The notes below the pieces were generated by a model that was given only the letters and a program-made list of their open reading frames with translations, did not search any database and had not been told where the DNA came from. A stretch of DNA of 64,000 bases, taken from Parapristionchus giblindavisi (Eukaryota; Nematoda; Chromadorea; Rhabditida; Diplogasteridae). Below are positions 63,433 through 64,000 of the stretch, in pieces (within the stretch, counting starts at the first letter, position 1; each line of letters starts with the position of its first letter). The stretch is taken from positions 62,001-126,000 of the forward strand of contig CALSFV010000107.1 of the NCBI GenBank assembly GCA_943737045.1, read 5' to 3'. The position numbers and the translations under genes are program-made.

Positions 63433-64000
63433 ATTTTTCGCTCTTTCATTTGGTATATGACACGATAGGTTTCATTTTCATTTTCATATTTCTCAAGTTA
63501 TCTTGATCATATCAGAGTAAAAGCTACTTTTGTACTTCGGTCATTATAGCAGCAGTAAAATATCACAGCTCGACATGACCTGACGTGTGTCTCATTCAGA
63601 ATTTTTTCCTCTTTCACATAGTATATTACTCGATAAGTATCATTGACAATTAGACTTGTAACGAATTATTTTGTACCAAAAACAGAGAGTATTGAAAGAT
63701 AAATTTACATATTGGCCGTACTGACCACTTTGAAATAGTCTATCTTATTCAGAATTTTTCGCTCTTTCATTTGGTATATGACACGATAGGTTTCATTTTC
63801 ATTTTCATATTTCTCAAGTTATCTTGATCATATCAGAGTAAAAGCTACTTTTGTACTTCGGTCATTATAGCAGCAGTAAAATATCACAGCTCGACATGAC
63901 CTGAAGTGTGTCTCATTCAGAATTTTTTCTTCTTTCACATAGTATATTACTCGATAAGTATCATTGACAATTAGACTTGTAACGAATTATTTTGTACCGA

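Larger units (their letters stand above)
34570..64000 (+). repeat. 321-bp satellite DNA array, right block
   Basis: Same satellite, same orientation and same phase as the left block. The first 4 bases are the duplicated ATAT, and the remaining 201 bp complete the interrupted monomer; the next full copy starts at 34775. About 92 copies follow to the window edge. This block is enriched in two monomer types that are rare or absent on the left: one with TTTTCACATTT in place of TTTTCATATTT, and one with ACCGAAAAC. The CACATTT type forms runs of consecutive copies, for example about 35.2-36.8 kb. No gene or second insertion is visible; the array leaves the window intact at 64000. Confidence 0.98.

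Noticed and set aside
1..64000. CENP-B-box-like motif in the satellite
   Set aside because: The best candidate, TTCGGTCATTATAGC, lacks the CGGG part of the box, so there is no direct sign of that centromere protein site.
1..64000. tRNA, rRNA or other standard RNA genes
   Set aside because: No cloverleaf with TTCGA-type loops or ribosomal sequence was recognised in the satellite or in the insert.

Overview
The window is eukaryotic, almost certainly from an invertebrate animal, and contains no recognisable protein-coding gene. About 94% of it is one satellite DNA family: a head-to-tail array of a 321-bp AT-rich monomer, always in the same orientation. It fills 1-30572 (about 95 copies) and resumes from 34570 to the window end (about 92 copies). 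The array runs off both edges, so its true length is unknown.

The only non-satellite DNA is a 3,997-bp insertion (30573-34569) that interrupts a single monomer. It starts AGGGTGATG and ends with the inverse, CATCACCCT, flanked by a 4-bp direct repeat ATAT. Removing the insertion and one ATAT gives 120 + 201 = 321 bp, exactly one monomer, so this is a clean transposition-type insertion. The element has long, imperfect, interrupted inverted arms (30573-30908 and 34028-34569). Each arm carries its own private foldback sequence. No transposase is recognisable. The interior holds a series of good minus-strand splice sites (introns of 51, 51, 51, 68, 70, 148, 149 and 193 bp). Three consecutive units look like duplicated exon-intron modules. 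Three copies of a hairpin-forming motif (CCATGGGA / TCCCGGTGGATGC) lie in the same area. The exons do not carry a long reading frame, so I read this as a candidate spliced non-coding or decayed transcription unit inside a non-autonomous DNA transposon.

The satellite has structure at three scales. Each monomer is an old dimer: two segments 168 bp apart match at 44 of 57 positions. Monomers carry a small set of diagnostic variants. These variants recur at exact multiples of the monomer, giving local higher-order repeats of 3, 4, 5 and 8 monomers (963, 1280, 1601-1605 and 2568 bp), which are signatures of recent unequal exchange or block duplication. The array behaves as a patchwork of recently amplified blocks.

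Organism: very short introns with GTAAG/GTGAG donors and TTTCAG acceptors, and an AT-rich genome, fit nematodes well. Insects with compact introns are a real alternative. The satellite sequence itself was not recognised. A pericentromeric or heterochromatic location is likely but is inferred only from the array size.
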